DNA of 49,208 bases from positions 1-49,208 of the forward strand of contig SFOB01000015.1 in assembly GCA_004554075.1 (NCBI GenBank). Reading direction: 5' to 3'. The notes under the pieces are model-generated. The model did not search any database. It was not told the DNA's origin and saw only the letters and a list, made by a program, of their open reading frames with translations. A program made the translations under genes and the position numbers. This DNA comes from Treponema sp. GTDB taxonomy: Bacteria; Spirochaetota; Spirochaetia; Treponematales; Treponemataceae. This document shows, one piece after another, positions 7,345 to 16,552 of this stretch (positions are counted from its first letter, which is position 1; every line of letters starts with the position of its first letter).

Positions 7345-10197
7345 ATGAAAGCTTCAAGAGCTGTTTTCAAGAAACCTCAGCTGATAATTATCCTCTGCGT
7401 GATTATCACAGGTATTCTTGGATTCTTTATCAAGGATCTGCAGATTGATAATTCAATCCGCCAGTTCCTCCCACAAAAAGATGCTTCTTATACACGCCTA
7501 TCAGAAACAGAAGAGCAGTTTGGAAGCATGATGGTAATCGGAGTTAGTATGGAAGCCCGCAACGGCTCAATTCTTACTCCAGAATATATTGATGTAGTAC
7601 GCCGCATTACAGACCGCGCACTCGAGACTGAAGGAGTTTCTGATGTTGATTCATTAACTCATATTGATTATGTCTGTGAATCTGATGGAGCAATTTCTGC
7701 CAGCCAGCTTATTCCGGATTCTTACACTGGTTCAGAGGCTGACATTGCTCAGCTTGAAGGCCGCCTGAATGAATGGGAAGCAATGTACAACCGTGTTATC
7801 GTAAACGACGATATGACTGGTACTCAGCTTCAGGTTACACTTGCTCCTTATAGCAGAGAAGTGGAAGTTGAGCGTGCCGCAGCACTCGGTACAAAAAAGA
7901 TTCGTTCTGAAGCAGAAGAGGAGGAGGATGTTCTTAATGCAATCACAGCAATTGTAAATGAAGAGACTGCCGGTCATAACCTTGATGTAAAGATTTACGG
8001 TAACCCTGTAGTTATGCAGAACTCACGTGTCTTCATGCTTGCAGACCTTACCCGTCTTATTCCTCTGGTAATTCTTGTTGTACTTCTTTCACTTTACTTC
8101 AGTTTTAAGACATTGGACGGAACTCTGCTTCCTTTGATTACTGTAGTTATGGCAACTACCTGGACAATGGGACTTATGGCTTTGTTCAGAGTAACCTTTA
8201 CTCTGGTTTCAAGTGTAATTCCTGTTGCCCTGATTGCAGTTGGTTCTGCTTACGGCATTCACGTTCTTACTCACTATTATGTTGCCCTTGATATGACAGA
8301 GGGTCAGCTTACAAAAGAAAAATATACTGAGGCTGTTTTCAACGGACTTCACGAGGTTATGGGTGCTGTACTTCTTGCGGGTATTACAACTGTAATCGGA
8401 TTCATTTCTTTGATTTCAAGTCCTATTGCACCTCTTCACAGTTTTGCAGTTTTCACAGCTGTTGGTGTAACAATTTCACTGCTGCTTGCAATCACCTTTA
8501 TTCCTGCGATTCTTTTGCTTAAGGATCCTGCAAAGGTTCAGGCAAGCCGCAATAAGAAGAGTAACCTCAGCGAAAAGCTTGCCGCAAAGCTTGAGCATGC
8601 AAGAAGACTCCGCGGTGGTAAGTCAGCAGATGAAGCGCAGGGAGATACACTCTATCAGATTTATCACTTCTTCTGTGGTTCAAAGCCTCGTCTTTATCTC
8701 TCAATTATCGTGATGGTTGGCCTTTCTGTACTTGGTCTTCGTATGCTTCATATCGATACAGCCCTTGTTAATTACTTCCCGGAGAGCTGCGATATGAGAC
8801 AGGATATCAACTATATCGATAAGCAGTTTGCCGGAACTAACAGCCTCTACCTGAATGTAAAGGGACCGGAAAAAGGTTCTCTTACAAATCCGGAAATCCT
8901 TAAGGCGGTTGATGATATGCAGGAATACCTTGAAGAAGAATATCCTGATATCGGTAAGGTTGTTTCTTTCACAGAGTTCATTAAGAGGATTAATCAGGTA
9001 TGGCATGTGCCTGCAACTGATGCCGGGGCAGGAGTTGGAGATGCAGCTGCAATGATTGAAGCAAATACAGCTAATCCGGATGGCTTTGATGGATTTGACG
9101 ACTTTGGCGGATTTGATGATTTCGGCGGTGACAGCTTCGGTGATGATTCTTTTGGCGACGATACATTTGCAGATGACACTTTTGGCAGTGACACCTTTGC
9201 TGAAACAGAAACAACTACATTCGATGCTTCAAACTGGGATGATCCGAATACAGCTTATGCTGCAGCCCTCCAGAAAGAGGTAAGTGTAGAAGAGATTATC
9301 GGCATGATTAATAAGGCTTACGTTGCTGCCGGTGGAAAGACTGCAAGTGTAGAGGATATCGTAAATGAGCTTCAGAAATCTGTGAACTACAACGGTACTG
9401 CTTACTATGAGATTCCTTATGATGCAGCAAAGTATCCTGTTGCAAGCAGAGAAGAACTTGCCGGTGTTGTTCAGGGTTATCTGACCTTGCTCTCTGGTTC
9501 TCTTGACCGCTTTGTTGATGATGACATGAATCCTCAGATTATGAGAATTACAGTTCAGCTTAGAAACCATTCAACACAGACCACTGGTGACATTATTGCA
9601 GCAGCTCAGAAGTATGCAGAAACTCACTTCCCAGAAGGCTACACACTTGAAGCAACTGGTACTGCAGAAATGGAATACACAATGACAAAGATGATTGTAT
9701 CAAGCCAGCTTACAAGCCTTGTGATTTCACTCTTGTGTGTATTCATCATTATTGCAGTTGCTTTCAAGAGCGGTTGGGCCGGACTGCTTGGTGCTGTTCC
9801 TCTTGCTCTGGCTATCATTTTGAACTACATGGTTATGGGCTTTGCAGGAATCAACCTGGACCTCGTAACAAGTATTATTGCATCGGTTGCAGTAGGAGTA
9901 GGAATCGACTACACAATCCACTTCCTTACAACTTACAAAGAAGAGCGTGCAAAATCTGACGACCTTGAAACTGTTACACGTATGACCTTCCGCAAGTCTG
10001 GTCACGGTATTGTAACAAACGCAATCGCAGTAGGCTTTGGCTTCCTGGTTTTGTGTTTCTCAAAGTTCGTAGTATTGCGCTACATCGGAATCCTGGTTGC
10101 TATCGTAATGTTTACTTCAAGCTTCCTGGCTATGACAGTTATTCCAGGCTTCCTGAATATGTACGCACCAAAGTTTATTAGTAAGAAAAATAAATAG
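7345..10197 (+). CDS. MMPL/RND-superfamily exporter
   Basis: A 950-residue inner-membrane exporter with two-fold RND architecture. After the first membrane helix (residues about 13-30) comes a periplasmic loop, then a five-helix block (about 230-395). A second periplasmic loop follows and a final block (about 790-940) containing GVGIDYTIHFLTTY. MMPL proteins move lipids or hydrophobic compounds using the proton gradient. Residues about 572-630 are an unusual acidic Phe-Gly-Asp repeat (FDDFGG, FGDDSF, FADDTF). Downstream genes encode a LolA-like carrier and an outer-membrane barrel, so the operon may build an envelope-spanning lipid or amphiphile export route. The cargo is unknown. Confidence 0.9.
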   Translation: MKASRAVFKKPQLIIILCVIITGILGFFIKDLQIDNSIRQFLPQKDASYTRLSETEEQFGSMMVIGVSMEARNGSILTPEYIDVVRRITDRALETEGVSDVDSLTHIDYVCESDGAISASQLIPDSYTGSEADIAQLEGRLNEWEAMYNRVIVNDDMTGTQLQVTLAPYSREVEVERAAALGTKKIRSEAEEEEDVLNAITAIVNEETAGHNLDVKIYGNPVVMQNSRVFMLADLTRLIPLVILVVLLSLYFSFKTLDGTLLPLITVVMATTWTMGLMALFRVTFTLVSSVIPVALIAVGSAYGIHVLTHYYVALDMTEGQLTKEKYTEAVFNGLHEVMGAVLLAGITTVIGFISLISSPIAPLHSFAVFTAVGVTISLLLAITFIPAILLLKDPAKVQASRNKKSNLSEKLAAKLEHARRLRGGKSADEAQGDTLYQIYHFFCGSKPRLYLSIIVMVGLSVLGLRMLHIDTALVNYFPESCDMRQDINYIDKQFAGTNSLYLNVKGPEKGSLTNPEILKAVDDMQEYLEEEYPDIGKVVSFTEFIKRINQVWHVPATDAGAGVGDAAAMIEANTANPDGFDGFDDFGGFDDFGGDSFGDDSFGDDTFADDTFGSDTFAETETTTFDASNWDDPNTAYAAALQKEVSVEEIIGMINKAYVAAGGKTASVEDIVNELQKSVNYNGTAYYEIPYDAAKYPVASREELAGVVQGYLTLLSGSLDRFVDDDMNPQIMRITVQLRNHSTQTTGDIIAAAQKYAETHFPEGYTLEATGTAEMEYTMTKMIVSSQLTSLVISLLCVFIIIAVAFKSGWAGLLGAVPLALAIILNYMVMGFAGINLDLVTSIIASVAVGVGIDYTIHFLTTYKEERAKSDDLETVTRMTFRKSGHGIVTNAIAVGFGFLVLCFSKFVVLRYIGILVAIVMFTSSFLAMTVIPGFLNMYAPKFISKKNK

Positions 10198-10204
10198 GGT
10201 TTTT

Positions 10205-10273
10205 AAGGGGCTAGCCCCTTAGGAGAGAGGGTAGCGAGCAACAAAGTGCGAGCGAGGGGGAGGCCTCCCCCTC
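10205..10273. repeat. GC-rich intergenic repeat with TAGCGAGCAAC core (copy 2)
   Basis: An AAGGGGCTAGCCCCTT palindrome, a GGGTAGCGAGCAACA core and a GAGGGGGAGGCCTCCCCC palindrome. It lies between the MMPL gene and the LolA-like gene. Confidence 0.75.
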
Positions 10274-10301
10274 CTTGCCGAAATATATAGGAGATAGAAA
10301 T

Positions 10302-11093
10302 ATGAAAAGAACACTTAAATTAACAACAATGGCTGCTGTACTTGCAGTACTCGGAAATCTCGCTTTCGCTGATGAAAAGGGAAACGAAATTATGAACAAG
10401 GTTGCAGACTTCAAAAAGCCTGCTTACTCAGTAACTGATGTTTACATGATTCTTACTGACAAAAAGGGAACTCAGGATTCGAACGGTTTCCGCGAGTACG
10501 GTAAAGAAGATGGCAGCAAGACTTACATCGTAATGGATTTTAAGACAGGTACAAACAAGGGAACACGCTTCCTTCAGATTACTGATGACAATGGTCCTGA
10601 TGAAAAGCACATTTATCTGCCGGCCCTCAAATCTGTTCGCCGTGTAAACTCAAGTGAAGGTTCTAAGGCTTTCATGGGTTCTGATGCAACTTATGATGAC
10701 CTTACAACTCGTGATGTTTCTGAAGATGAGCACCAGTACATGGGCGAAGAAAAAATGAAGGTTGAAAGCGGTAAGGAATATGACTGCTACAAAATCAAAG
10801 AGATCCCTATCGACAAAAAAGGAACTCAGTACAACTACCGCATGGTTTGGGTTGATAAAGAAACAATGTATCCTATCCACACAGAAATGTTTGATAAAAA
10901 CGACAAGCTTGTAAAGGTTCTCGAAGTTCTGGACATTCAGAAAATCAGCGGCTATGACATGCCTATGGAAAACAAACTGACAAATGTTCAGACAGGGCAC
11001 AGTACAACTCTTAAGATTGCAAAAGTAGTAGCTCTTGATCAGGAGATCCCAGCTCGCTACTTCACACAGAATTTCTTGACAACAGGTAAATAA
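10302..11093 (+). CDS. Outer-membrane lipoprotein-sorting (LolA-like) periplasmic protein
   Basis: A 263-residue exported protein with signal peptide MKRTLKLTTMAAVLAVLGN and a cut near AFA-DE. The start is the ATG at 10302 behind AGGAGA. The mature part has the features of the COG2834 LolA-like group that often accompanies MMPL pumps: FLQITDDNGPDEKHIYLPAL, VRRVNSSEGSKAFMGSD and YRMVWVDKETMYPI. Proteins of this fold shield lipid acyl chains in a half-barrel. Here it could ferry cargo from the MMPL pump to the barrel encoded next. The repeat at 10205 separates it from the pump gene but no terminator with a T-tract is seen. Confidence 0.85.
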   Translation: MKRTLKLTTMAAVLAVLGNLAFADEKGNEIMNKVADFKKPAYSVTDVYMILTDKKGTQDSNGFREYGKEDGSKTYIVMDFKTGTNKGTRFLQITDDNGPDEKHIYLPALKSVRRVNSSEGSKAFMGSDATYDDLTTRDVSEDEHQYMGEEKMKVESGKEYDCYKIKEIPIDKKGTQYNYRMVWVDKETMYPIHTEMFDKNDKLVKVLEVLDIQKISGYDMPMENKLTNVQTGHSTTLKIAKVVALDQEIPARYFTQNFLTTGK

Positions 11094-11098
11094 AAACT

Positions 11099-11159
11099 GT
11101 CATTCCGAACTTGTTTCGGAATCTCTTCAACGGAGATGCTGAAACAAGTTCAGCATGAC
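11099..11159. repeat. Palindromic intergenic repeat, GTCATTCC family
   Basis: Hairpins ATTCCGAA/TTCGGAAT and ATGCTGAA/TTCAGCAT sit inside outer GTCAT/ATGAC. The two loops (AACTTGTTTC and GAAACAAGTT) are complementary to each other. Nearly identical copies are at 12871 and 43116. Confidence 0.85.
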
Positions 11160-11176
11160 TTAATTTCGAGGTAATT

Positions 11177-12862
11177 ATGAAATTAAACAAATATATTCTT
11201 ATGACATCTGCCCTTGTAATGGGCATAACCGGCGCCTGGGCCGATGACTTTGACAGCTTTGGTTCTTTTGGAGAGGACGAGTCTGCAGAAGGCTCTTCTT
11301 CAAAACTTGAAGTAGGTGCTGATGCTGAAACAGAAATCCGTGCTTATGTTGATATTGATGAAGCAAAGGCAGAAGCAGTTGAACTTGACCTTGCTCCTTC
11401 TGCAAAACTGAATCTGAAATATAATGGAAATAAATCAGATGCAGAAATCAGCCTTAAAATTGATGAGACTACAATTAAAAATCATCCTGAGGATGTAATT
11501 GATGAAGCTGTGCTTCGCGGCTACTTTGGTAACCTTACTCTGGAAGCCGGTAAAATGAAGATTGTCTGGGGAAAGGGTGATAAGCTTCATGTTCTCGACA
11601 ATTTCAATGCAGATGATTATTCAGATTTCATTATTCCAGATTATCTGGATCGCCGCATAAGCACTCCAATGGTTCGTGCAGTTTACAGTCTGCCTTTTGC
11701 AAATATGAATCTTGAAGGAGTTTATACTCCGCTCCTTCCTGTAGACCGCTTTGCAAGAGAGGGACGCTGGACACCAAAACAGGTTTCTGAACTTACAGGA
11801 AACGTAACATCAAATGCAGAATTAAAACTTGCTGCTGCAATAAATGACCTGGAGAATGCAAGACTTGAGGCGGCTACTGCTTCGGCTTTAGAAACATTGG
11901 GCACTCCGGAAGCAACTGCAAAACTAACATTGCTGGTAGGTCAGGCTTATGCAGATGGAAAAATCAGTCCTGATCCACAGTTGATTCAGACTCTCATGGG
12001 TGCAGGCAAAACTCTGCCGGAAGCAACAGCACTTGCTTTGGCTTCGGCATATAAAGATTATCTCAAAGCAAATTTGACAAATGCCAATACTGCTTACACT
12101 CTCTGCCTTGCCAATGCAAATAACCTTTCTGCAAATCCAGATCTAATCTATCCTGATCTCTGGAATCTTAAGTATGGTCAGTTTGGTGCCCGCGCTACCT
12201 GGACACTTGGTCAGGTTGATATGGGACTCAGCTACTACAATGGCAGGTATAAGCAGCCTTCTGTAAATGCATCAAAGATCGACAGCTTCCTTACAAGCTA
12301 TCTTGCAAATGGTCAGGTTTCTGAGGATGAAAAATTCCTTGCTTACGACAAAAAGCAGACATTCGGTCTTGAAGCTTCATCCGTTATCTGGCACTTCAAT
12401 GTACGCGGTGAGTTTGCTTACAATCTTACTGACGACTTTGACGGAACTAATCCATGGGTACACAATAATTCTATTGCCTGGCTTGGCGGCTTTGACATCG
12501 ACCTTCCTTTCTGGAATGCAAACCTCAACGTTCAGGAAATTGGTTCCTACGTTTTCCACGGGGATGAATGTGATAAAAACACACTTGATGTTGATTATGG
12601 TGTAAACGGCTACACAAACAATAAGGTTGTATGTAATATCACAACTTCATTCCTTAATGATAAGCTTGCTCCTGAAGTAACTGTAATGTATGGAATTGAA
12701 AACAAGGACCTGGTTGTAATGCCAAAGCTTGCATTTAAGCCGGATCAGAACCTTACACTTACAGCAAGCGGAATGTATATCTGGTGTGGAGGTGATAACA
12801 GCGAATTCAAGAGCTGGGAAAAGAACAGCTTTGTAAGTCTTAGCGCTGCATATCAGTTCTAG
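11177..12862 (+). CDS. Predicted outer-membrane beta-barrel protein of the MMPL operon
   Basis: A 561-residue exported protein. The signal peptide MKLNKYILMTSALVMGITG ends near AWA-DD. The mature N-terminus (DDFDSFGSFGEDES) resembles the Phe-Gly-Asp repeat inside the MMPL pump. The body alternates polar and hydrophobic residues with repeated aromatic strand ends, and it terminates in YQF, a common Phe-terminal barrel signal. A stretch at about 205-310 is Ala/Leu-rich and probably helical, perhaps a plug or periplasmic insert. It resembles DUF1302-type barrels found beside MMPL/LolA pairs. Its likely role is the outer-membrane exit of the pathway. Confidence 0.75.
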   Translation: MKLNKYILMTSALVMGITGAWADDFDSFGSFGEDESAEGSSSKLEVGADAETEIRAYVDIDEAKAEAVELDLAPSAKLNLKYNGNKSDAEISLKIDETTIKNHPEDVIDEAVLRGYFGNLTLEAGKMKIVWGKGDKLHVLDNFNADDYSDFIIPDYLDRRISTPMVRAVYSLPFANMNLEGVYTPLLPVDRFAREGRWTPKQVSELTGNVTSNAELKLAAAINDLENARLEAATASALETLGTPEATAKLTLLVGQAYADGKISPDPQLIQTLMGAGKTLPEATALALASAYKDYLKANLTNANTAYTLCLANANNLSANPDLIYPDLWNLKYGQFGARATWTLGQVDMGLSYYNGRYKQPSVNASKIDSFLTSYLANGQVSEDEKFLAYDKKQTFGLEASSVIWHFNVRGEFAYNLTDDFDGTNPWVHNNSIAWLGGFDIDLPFWNANLNVQEIGSYVFHGDECDKNTLDVDYGVNGYTNNKVVCNITTSFLNDKLAPEVTVMYGIENKDLVVMPKLAFKPDQNLTLTASGMYIWCGGDNSEFKSWEKNSFVSLSAAYQF

Positions 12863-12870
12863 ACATTCGT

Positions 12871-12931
12871 GTCATTCCAAACTTGTTTCGGAATCTCATG
12901 TGTAGGGATGCTGAAACAAGTTCAGCATGAC
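12871..12931. repeat. Palindromic intergenic repeat, GTCATTCC family
   Basis: Same structure as 11099-11159 with a few changes (ATTCCAAA in the left stem). It lies at the end of the MMPL operon. Confidence 0.85.
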
Positions 12932-12988
12932 CTGACCCCTCTTCCCCAATACTTCAAATACGGTTAAAATGGGGGAGAGGTTTTTGAA

Positions 12989-13801
12989 TTGAATAACGAA
13001 AGAATTAAAGAAATTCTGCTGGACATATGCCCTTGTGAAATCGATTTTACAGTAATCCAGACAGGTAAAGAAAGCAAAAGAGTAAACGGTTTTTATCAGC
13101 CGGATACACACGAAATTTACATCCATAATTTGAACTTAAAAACTGATAACATGCTGGTTTATACAGCAATTCACGAATATACACACCATCTTTGTACTAT
13201 AGAAAAGCAGGAAAATGACCCTAGCTACGGTAAGGCTTGCAAGGTTCACACCCAGGAATTCTGGGCAAAGTTTGGGGATCTTCTTAAAATCGCCGAAGAA
13301 AAAGGTTATTACTCAATCGGCTGGGAAAACAACGAAGAACTTAAAGCACTTACTCAGGATATTAAGGAAAATTATCTTGCTAAAAACGGTCAGCTTATGC
13401 AGGAATTCGGCAAAAAACTTGCCCGTGCCTTTGATCTTTGTCAGGAGGCAGATATCCGCTATGAAGATTATGTAGACCGCGTTCTCTGTCTGCCTCGCAA
13501 TGCTGCAAAGGATATCCGCAAGGTTGGCGCTATAGAAGTAAATCCTGCAATCGGCTTTGAAAATATGAAGGTTGTTGCCAGTGTAAAAAAGAAGGATGAC
13601 CGTGCAGAACTGGAGCAGGAATTCCTTGCCGGCGGAAAGAGCCCTTCTTCTGTTCGCGAAATGATGAAGCAGAAATCAGCTCAGGCCAGCGGAAATGATC
13701 CTAAAACAAAGCTTGAACGTGAAAAGTCTCGCCTTGAAAAAACAATTGCCCAGCTTACACAACGTCTTGAATATGTGGAGGAAAGCCTTGCAAGTTTGTA
13801 A
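12989..13801 (+). CDS. Putative zinc metallopeptidase with HEYTHH motif
   Basis: A 270-residue cytoplasmic protein. HEYTHHL at about residue 57 is an HExxH zinc motif. Upstream, NGFYQPDTHEIYIHN resembles SprT or ImmA-type leaders to the active-site helix. A third ligand is not certain. The C-terminal 40 residues form a Lys/Glu coiled coil (KSRLEKTIAQLTQRLEYVEE). The start is TTG at 12989 behind a strong GGGGGAGAGG site. It heads a six-gene operon whose next start overlaps its 3' end by 14 bases. The protein substrate is unknown. Confidence 0.65.
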   Translation: MNNERIKEILLDICPCEIDFTVIQTGKESKRVNGFYQPDTHEIYIHNLNLKTDNMLVYTAIHEYTHHLCTIEKQENDPSYGKACKVHTQEFWAKFGDLLKIAEEKGYYSIGWENNEELKALTQDIKENYLAKNGQLMQEFGKKLARAFDLCQEADIRYEDYVDRVLCLPRNAAKDIRKVGAIEVNPAIGFENMKVVASVKKKDDRAELEQEFLAGGKSPSSVREMMKQKSAQASGNDPKTKLEREKSRLEKTIAQLTQRLEYVEESLASL

Positions 13802-14708
13802 ATCAAAAAAAATAAAGAGCCTTGCAGCGGCAGGTCTTGTAAGCCTGCTTCTTTGCAGCGGCCTTTATGCACAGTCTGCTTCCACTACAAGCCAGATGCC
13901 AGAGATGCCGGAAATGCCTTCCATGCCAACTATTGGCGGCGGCTTTTATACACCAAGCTTCCCTGTGCGTCCGGGTAACCAGAATAAAACAAATTCTTCT
14001 GATAATTCAAAAGAAAAAAATGAAAGTGTGCTTACAGAAGCAATAACTCCTGAAAGTGTTATCAATGCTGCCCTTACAAAAGGGAATACACTTACAGCCT
14101 CAGATATCTCTTCTCTTTATGACTCGGGTCTTTTTACAAATATTTCTTCACTTAGTGGAACAGGGGCAGGGGTTGCAAACGGACTTTCAAATTATACAAC
14201 TTCTACTTCTACAAATGTTCTTTTACAGGAAGTTTTGAACAGCCTTAATGAACTTAAGAAGCAGCAGCAGTCTGCCAGCCCAAAAGAAAAGAACGAACTT
14301 AATGCAGTAAAAGCCGATTCAGAAAATTTTAAGCAGCGTGAACCTTCAATTCTCAGATTCAAGATTAACGGCTACAATATTTCGGATTCGCTTACAAAAG
14401 TCTTTTTCAGTGAAACAGAAGCTGACGGAAGTTTCCTTCTTACCGGTGACAGAAGATACTTTGTAAATCAGCAGCTGAGAACAGAAACCTTCTATATGCT
14501 TTTTAAGACTGTCAGCTCAAATGGTTCTTCTCTTACTTATAAGGTTCAGCCAAGTATTGTTCAGGATTTCAAGAATGAAAATTCTTTTGTCTACAGACTG
14601 GCAAATGTAAAAAATCTTACAGCAGAAAAAACAGGTAATCTTGTTGTAATGCATTTTTCAAGTGATTCTGTTAATGCAGACTTACTTCTTGATATCGATA
14701 GTAAATAG
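13788..14708 (+). CDS. Exported protein of unknown function
   Basis: A 306-residue product. A TTG at 13788 sits six bases after GGAGG and gives a clean signal peptide (KKIKSLAAAGLVSLLLCSG, then LYAQ). An upstream in-frame ATG at 13773 overlaps that ribosome site, so the TTG is preferred. The mature N-terminus has a Met-Pro-Glu run (MPEMPEMPSMP) and low-complexity Ser/Thr/Asn sequence. The C-terminal 120 residues look like a compact beta-domain (ILRFKINGYNISDSLTKVFF). I do not recognise the family. It is embedded in the operon between the metallopeptidase and rsmG. Confidence 0.75.
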   Translation: MQVCKSKKIKSLAAAGLVSLLLCSGLYAQSASTTSQMPEMPEMPSMPTIGGGFYTPSFPVRPGNQNKTNSSDNSKEKNESVLTEAITPESVINAALTKGNTLTASDISSLYDSGLFTNISSLSGTGAGVANGLSNYTTSTSTNVLLQEVLNSLNELKKQQQSASPKEKNELNAVKADSENFKQREPSILRFKINGYNISDSLTKVFFSETEADGSFLLTGDRRYFVNQQLRTETFYMLFKTVSSNGSSLTYKVQPSIVQDFKNENSFVYRLANVKNLTAEKTGNLVVMHFSSDSVNADLLLDIDSK

Positions 14709-14711
14709 AAT

Positions 14712-15395
14712 ATGGTTGATTTAATTGACGGTTTAAAAAAATGTGGAATACCAGAAGAAGCTTGCCCTGCACTTGCGCAGAAAATGGAAGCCTACATAAA
14801 AGAAATCATTCTTTTTAATTCTGCCTATAATCTTACAAATACAAGCGACCGTGACGAGCTTGTTGTTCGTCATATTTTAGACTCCCTTGCTGCCTGGCCA
14901 AAACTTGCAAAGCTTTTGCACGATATGAAAAATGAGGCTCCTTCTGAAGCTCTCGTCCTTGCCGATATTGGCAGCGGGGGCGGCTTACCGGGAATCCCTC
15001 TTGCTGCAGTTTTTTCTTTGTGCCCGGATTTTGCAGATCTTCGTATTGAGCTGGTAGAGCGCATGGAAAAGCGATGCTCTTTTCTTGAAAACTGCGCTGC
15101 AATTCTAGGCTTAAAAAATGTTACGGTTGTGAACAGTGAAGCAGAAAGGGTAGAGGCAGAAGCTTATAATCTTATAACCTTCAGAGCCTTCCGCCCTCTG
15201 GATAAAAAAATGACAAAAACTCTTTTGCGTATAGTAAAGGCCGGGGGCTTCCTTTGTGCCTATAAAGCAAAAGAAGAAAATATTAAAGAAGAGATGAGTG
15301 CAATCAGCATGCTTGTGCCAGATTACGAGATACAGACTCTCAAGGTTCCGGGGCTTGAAGATTCAGAACGAAATCTGGTTGTAATAAGGAGATAA
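14712..15395 (+). CDS. rsmG: 16S rRNA m7G527 methyltransferase RsmG (GidB)
   Basis: A 227-residue class I methyltransferase that makes m7G at position 527 of 16S rRNA. Hallmarks are YNLTNTSD, VVRHILDSLA, and the SAM-binding loop ADIGSGGGLPGIPLA. A later segment, ITFRAFRPLDK, matches the family RAFxPL motif. It starts three bases after the preceding stop and ends two bases before the M29 gene. In many bacteria rsmG lies beside parAB; here parAB is about 9 kb further on. Confidence 0.95.
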   Translation: MVDLIDGLKKCGIPEEACPALAQKMEAYIKEIILFNSAYNLTNTSDRDELVVRHILDSLAAWPKLAKLLHDMKNEAPSEALVLADIGSGGGLPGIPLAAVFSLCPDFADLRIELVERMEKRCSFLENCAAILGLKNVTVVNSEAERVEAEAYNLITFRAFRPLDKKMTKTLLRIVKAGGFLCAYKAKEENIKEEMSAISMLVPDYEIQTLKVPGLEDSERNLVVIRR

Positions 15396-15397
15396 AC

Positions 15398-16552
15398 ATG
15401 AGTCTGATAAATAAAAACAAATCCCTTACACCTGCTCAGGTTGTTATTCAGGATGTTGTAAAATTAAAGAAAAACGAGAGAGCTCTTATTATAGCAAATC
15501 CGGCAACTGCAGAAATTGCCCAGGATTTATATTCTGCAAGCTGTGAAGTGGGTGCTGCTACAACACTGATCTTCCAGCCGGACAAGACAAGTTTTGATAA
15601 TGCGAATCCGGAAGTTATTGCTGCCTTCAAGACAGAACCTGATGTATATTTTTCAATTTCAAATATTAAGCTTGGTAAGGATCCTGAGGCAACTGCAAAT
15701 CCTTACAAAACAGATGATGGACAGGAATTTACCCATATTGCAGATTATCTTATGGACGGCAAAAAGAAAATGCGTGGTGTCTGGACTCCTGGAATTACTG
15801 TAGACATGATGAACCGCACTGCCGCAATTGATTACAAAGAGTTGCAGGATCGCTGTGTAAAGCTTGGAGAGCTTTTTAAGGGAGCAGTTAGTGTTCGTGT
15901 AACAGCACCGGCTGGAACAGATCTTTTAATTCCTATAAATGGCCGTTCCCTTATGAACGATGACGGCGACTTTTCAAAGCCGGGAACCGGAGGAAATATT
16001 CCAGCCGGCGAAGTTTTTATAAGCCCTGTTGTAGGCGGCTCTCAGTTAAAGGGAGCTGATGGAAGTATTCTTGAACAGCAGTGCGATGGCTGCGAAGGTG
16101 TAATTGTATATGACGGTTCAATGACCTTTAGTGATGGAGATTCAATTCTCGAAACTCCGATTACCTGTAAGGTAGAAAAGGGTTACGTAAAAGATATTAC
16201 CGGCGGAGCAGAAGCCCGCAGACTCCTTAAAACAATTATGGAAGCCGAGCTCAGACCATTTGTTCTTGAAAAGGAAGGTAAGCTTCCTCAGGGACAGGCT
16301 GCAATCTATAAAAAGAATGCAAGAAATATCGGTGAACTTGGAATCGGTTTGAATCCGGCTGCAACAATAACAGGAAATATGCTTGAAGATGAAAAAGCCT
16401 TCCATACCTGCCATTTTGCAATTGGTGAGAATTATGATAACGATGCACCAAGTCTGATTCATCTTGATGGTGTTGTTCGTGAACCTACAATTACCCTGAC
16501 TTACGGAGACGGTACTTCAAAAACTATTTTACAGGATGGAGCGCTTGTATGA
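15398..16552 (+). CDS. M29-family leucyl aminopeptidase
   Basis: A 384-residue member of the M29 family of metal-dependent aminopeptidases, cytoplasmic. The two-domain pattern is visible: an N-terminal Rossmann-like part (to about 190) and the catalytic part. The catalytic part has GGNIPAGEVFISPV, then NIGELGIGLNP, GNMLEDEKAFHTCHFAIG and SLIHLDGVV, carrying the Glu, His and Asp residues that bind the metal pair. It releases N-terminal residues from peptides. The stop overlaps the next ATG (ATGA), so translation is coupled to the GGDEF/EAL gene. Confidence 0.9.
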   Translation: MSLINKNKSLTPAQVVIQDVVKLKKNERALIIANPATAEIAQDLYSASCEVGAATTLIFQPDKTSFDNANPEVIAAFKTEPDVYFSISNIKLGKDPEATANPYKTDDGQEFTHIADYLMDGKKKMRGVWTPGITVDMMNRTAAIDYKELQDRCVKLGELFKGAVSVRVTAPAGTDLLIPINGRSLMNDDGDFSKPGTGGNIPAGEVFISPVVGGSQLKGADGSILEQQCDGCEGVIVYDGSMTFSDGDSILETPITCKVEKGYVKDITGGAEARRLLKTIMEAELRPFVLEKEGKLPQGQAAIYKKNARNIGELGIGLNPAATITGNMLEDEKAFHTCHFAIGENYDNDAPSLIHLDGVVREPTITLTYGDGTSKTILQDGALV

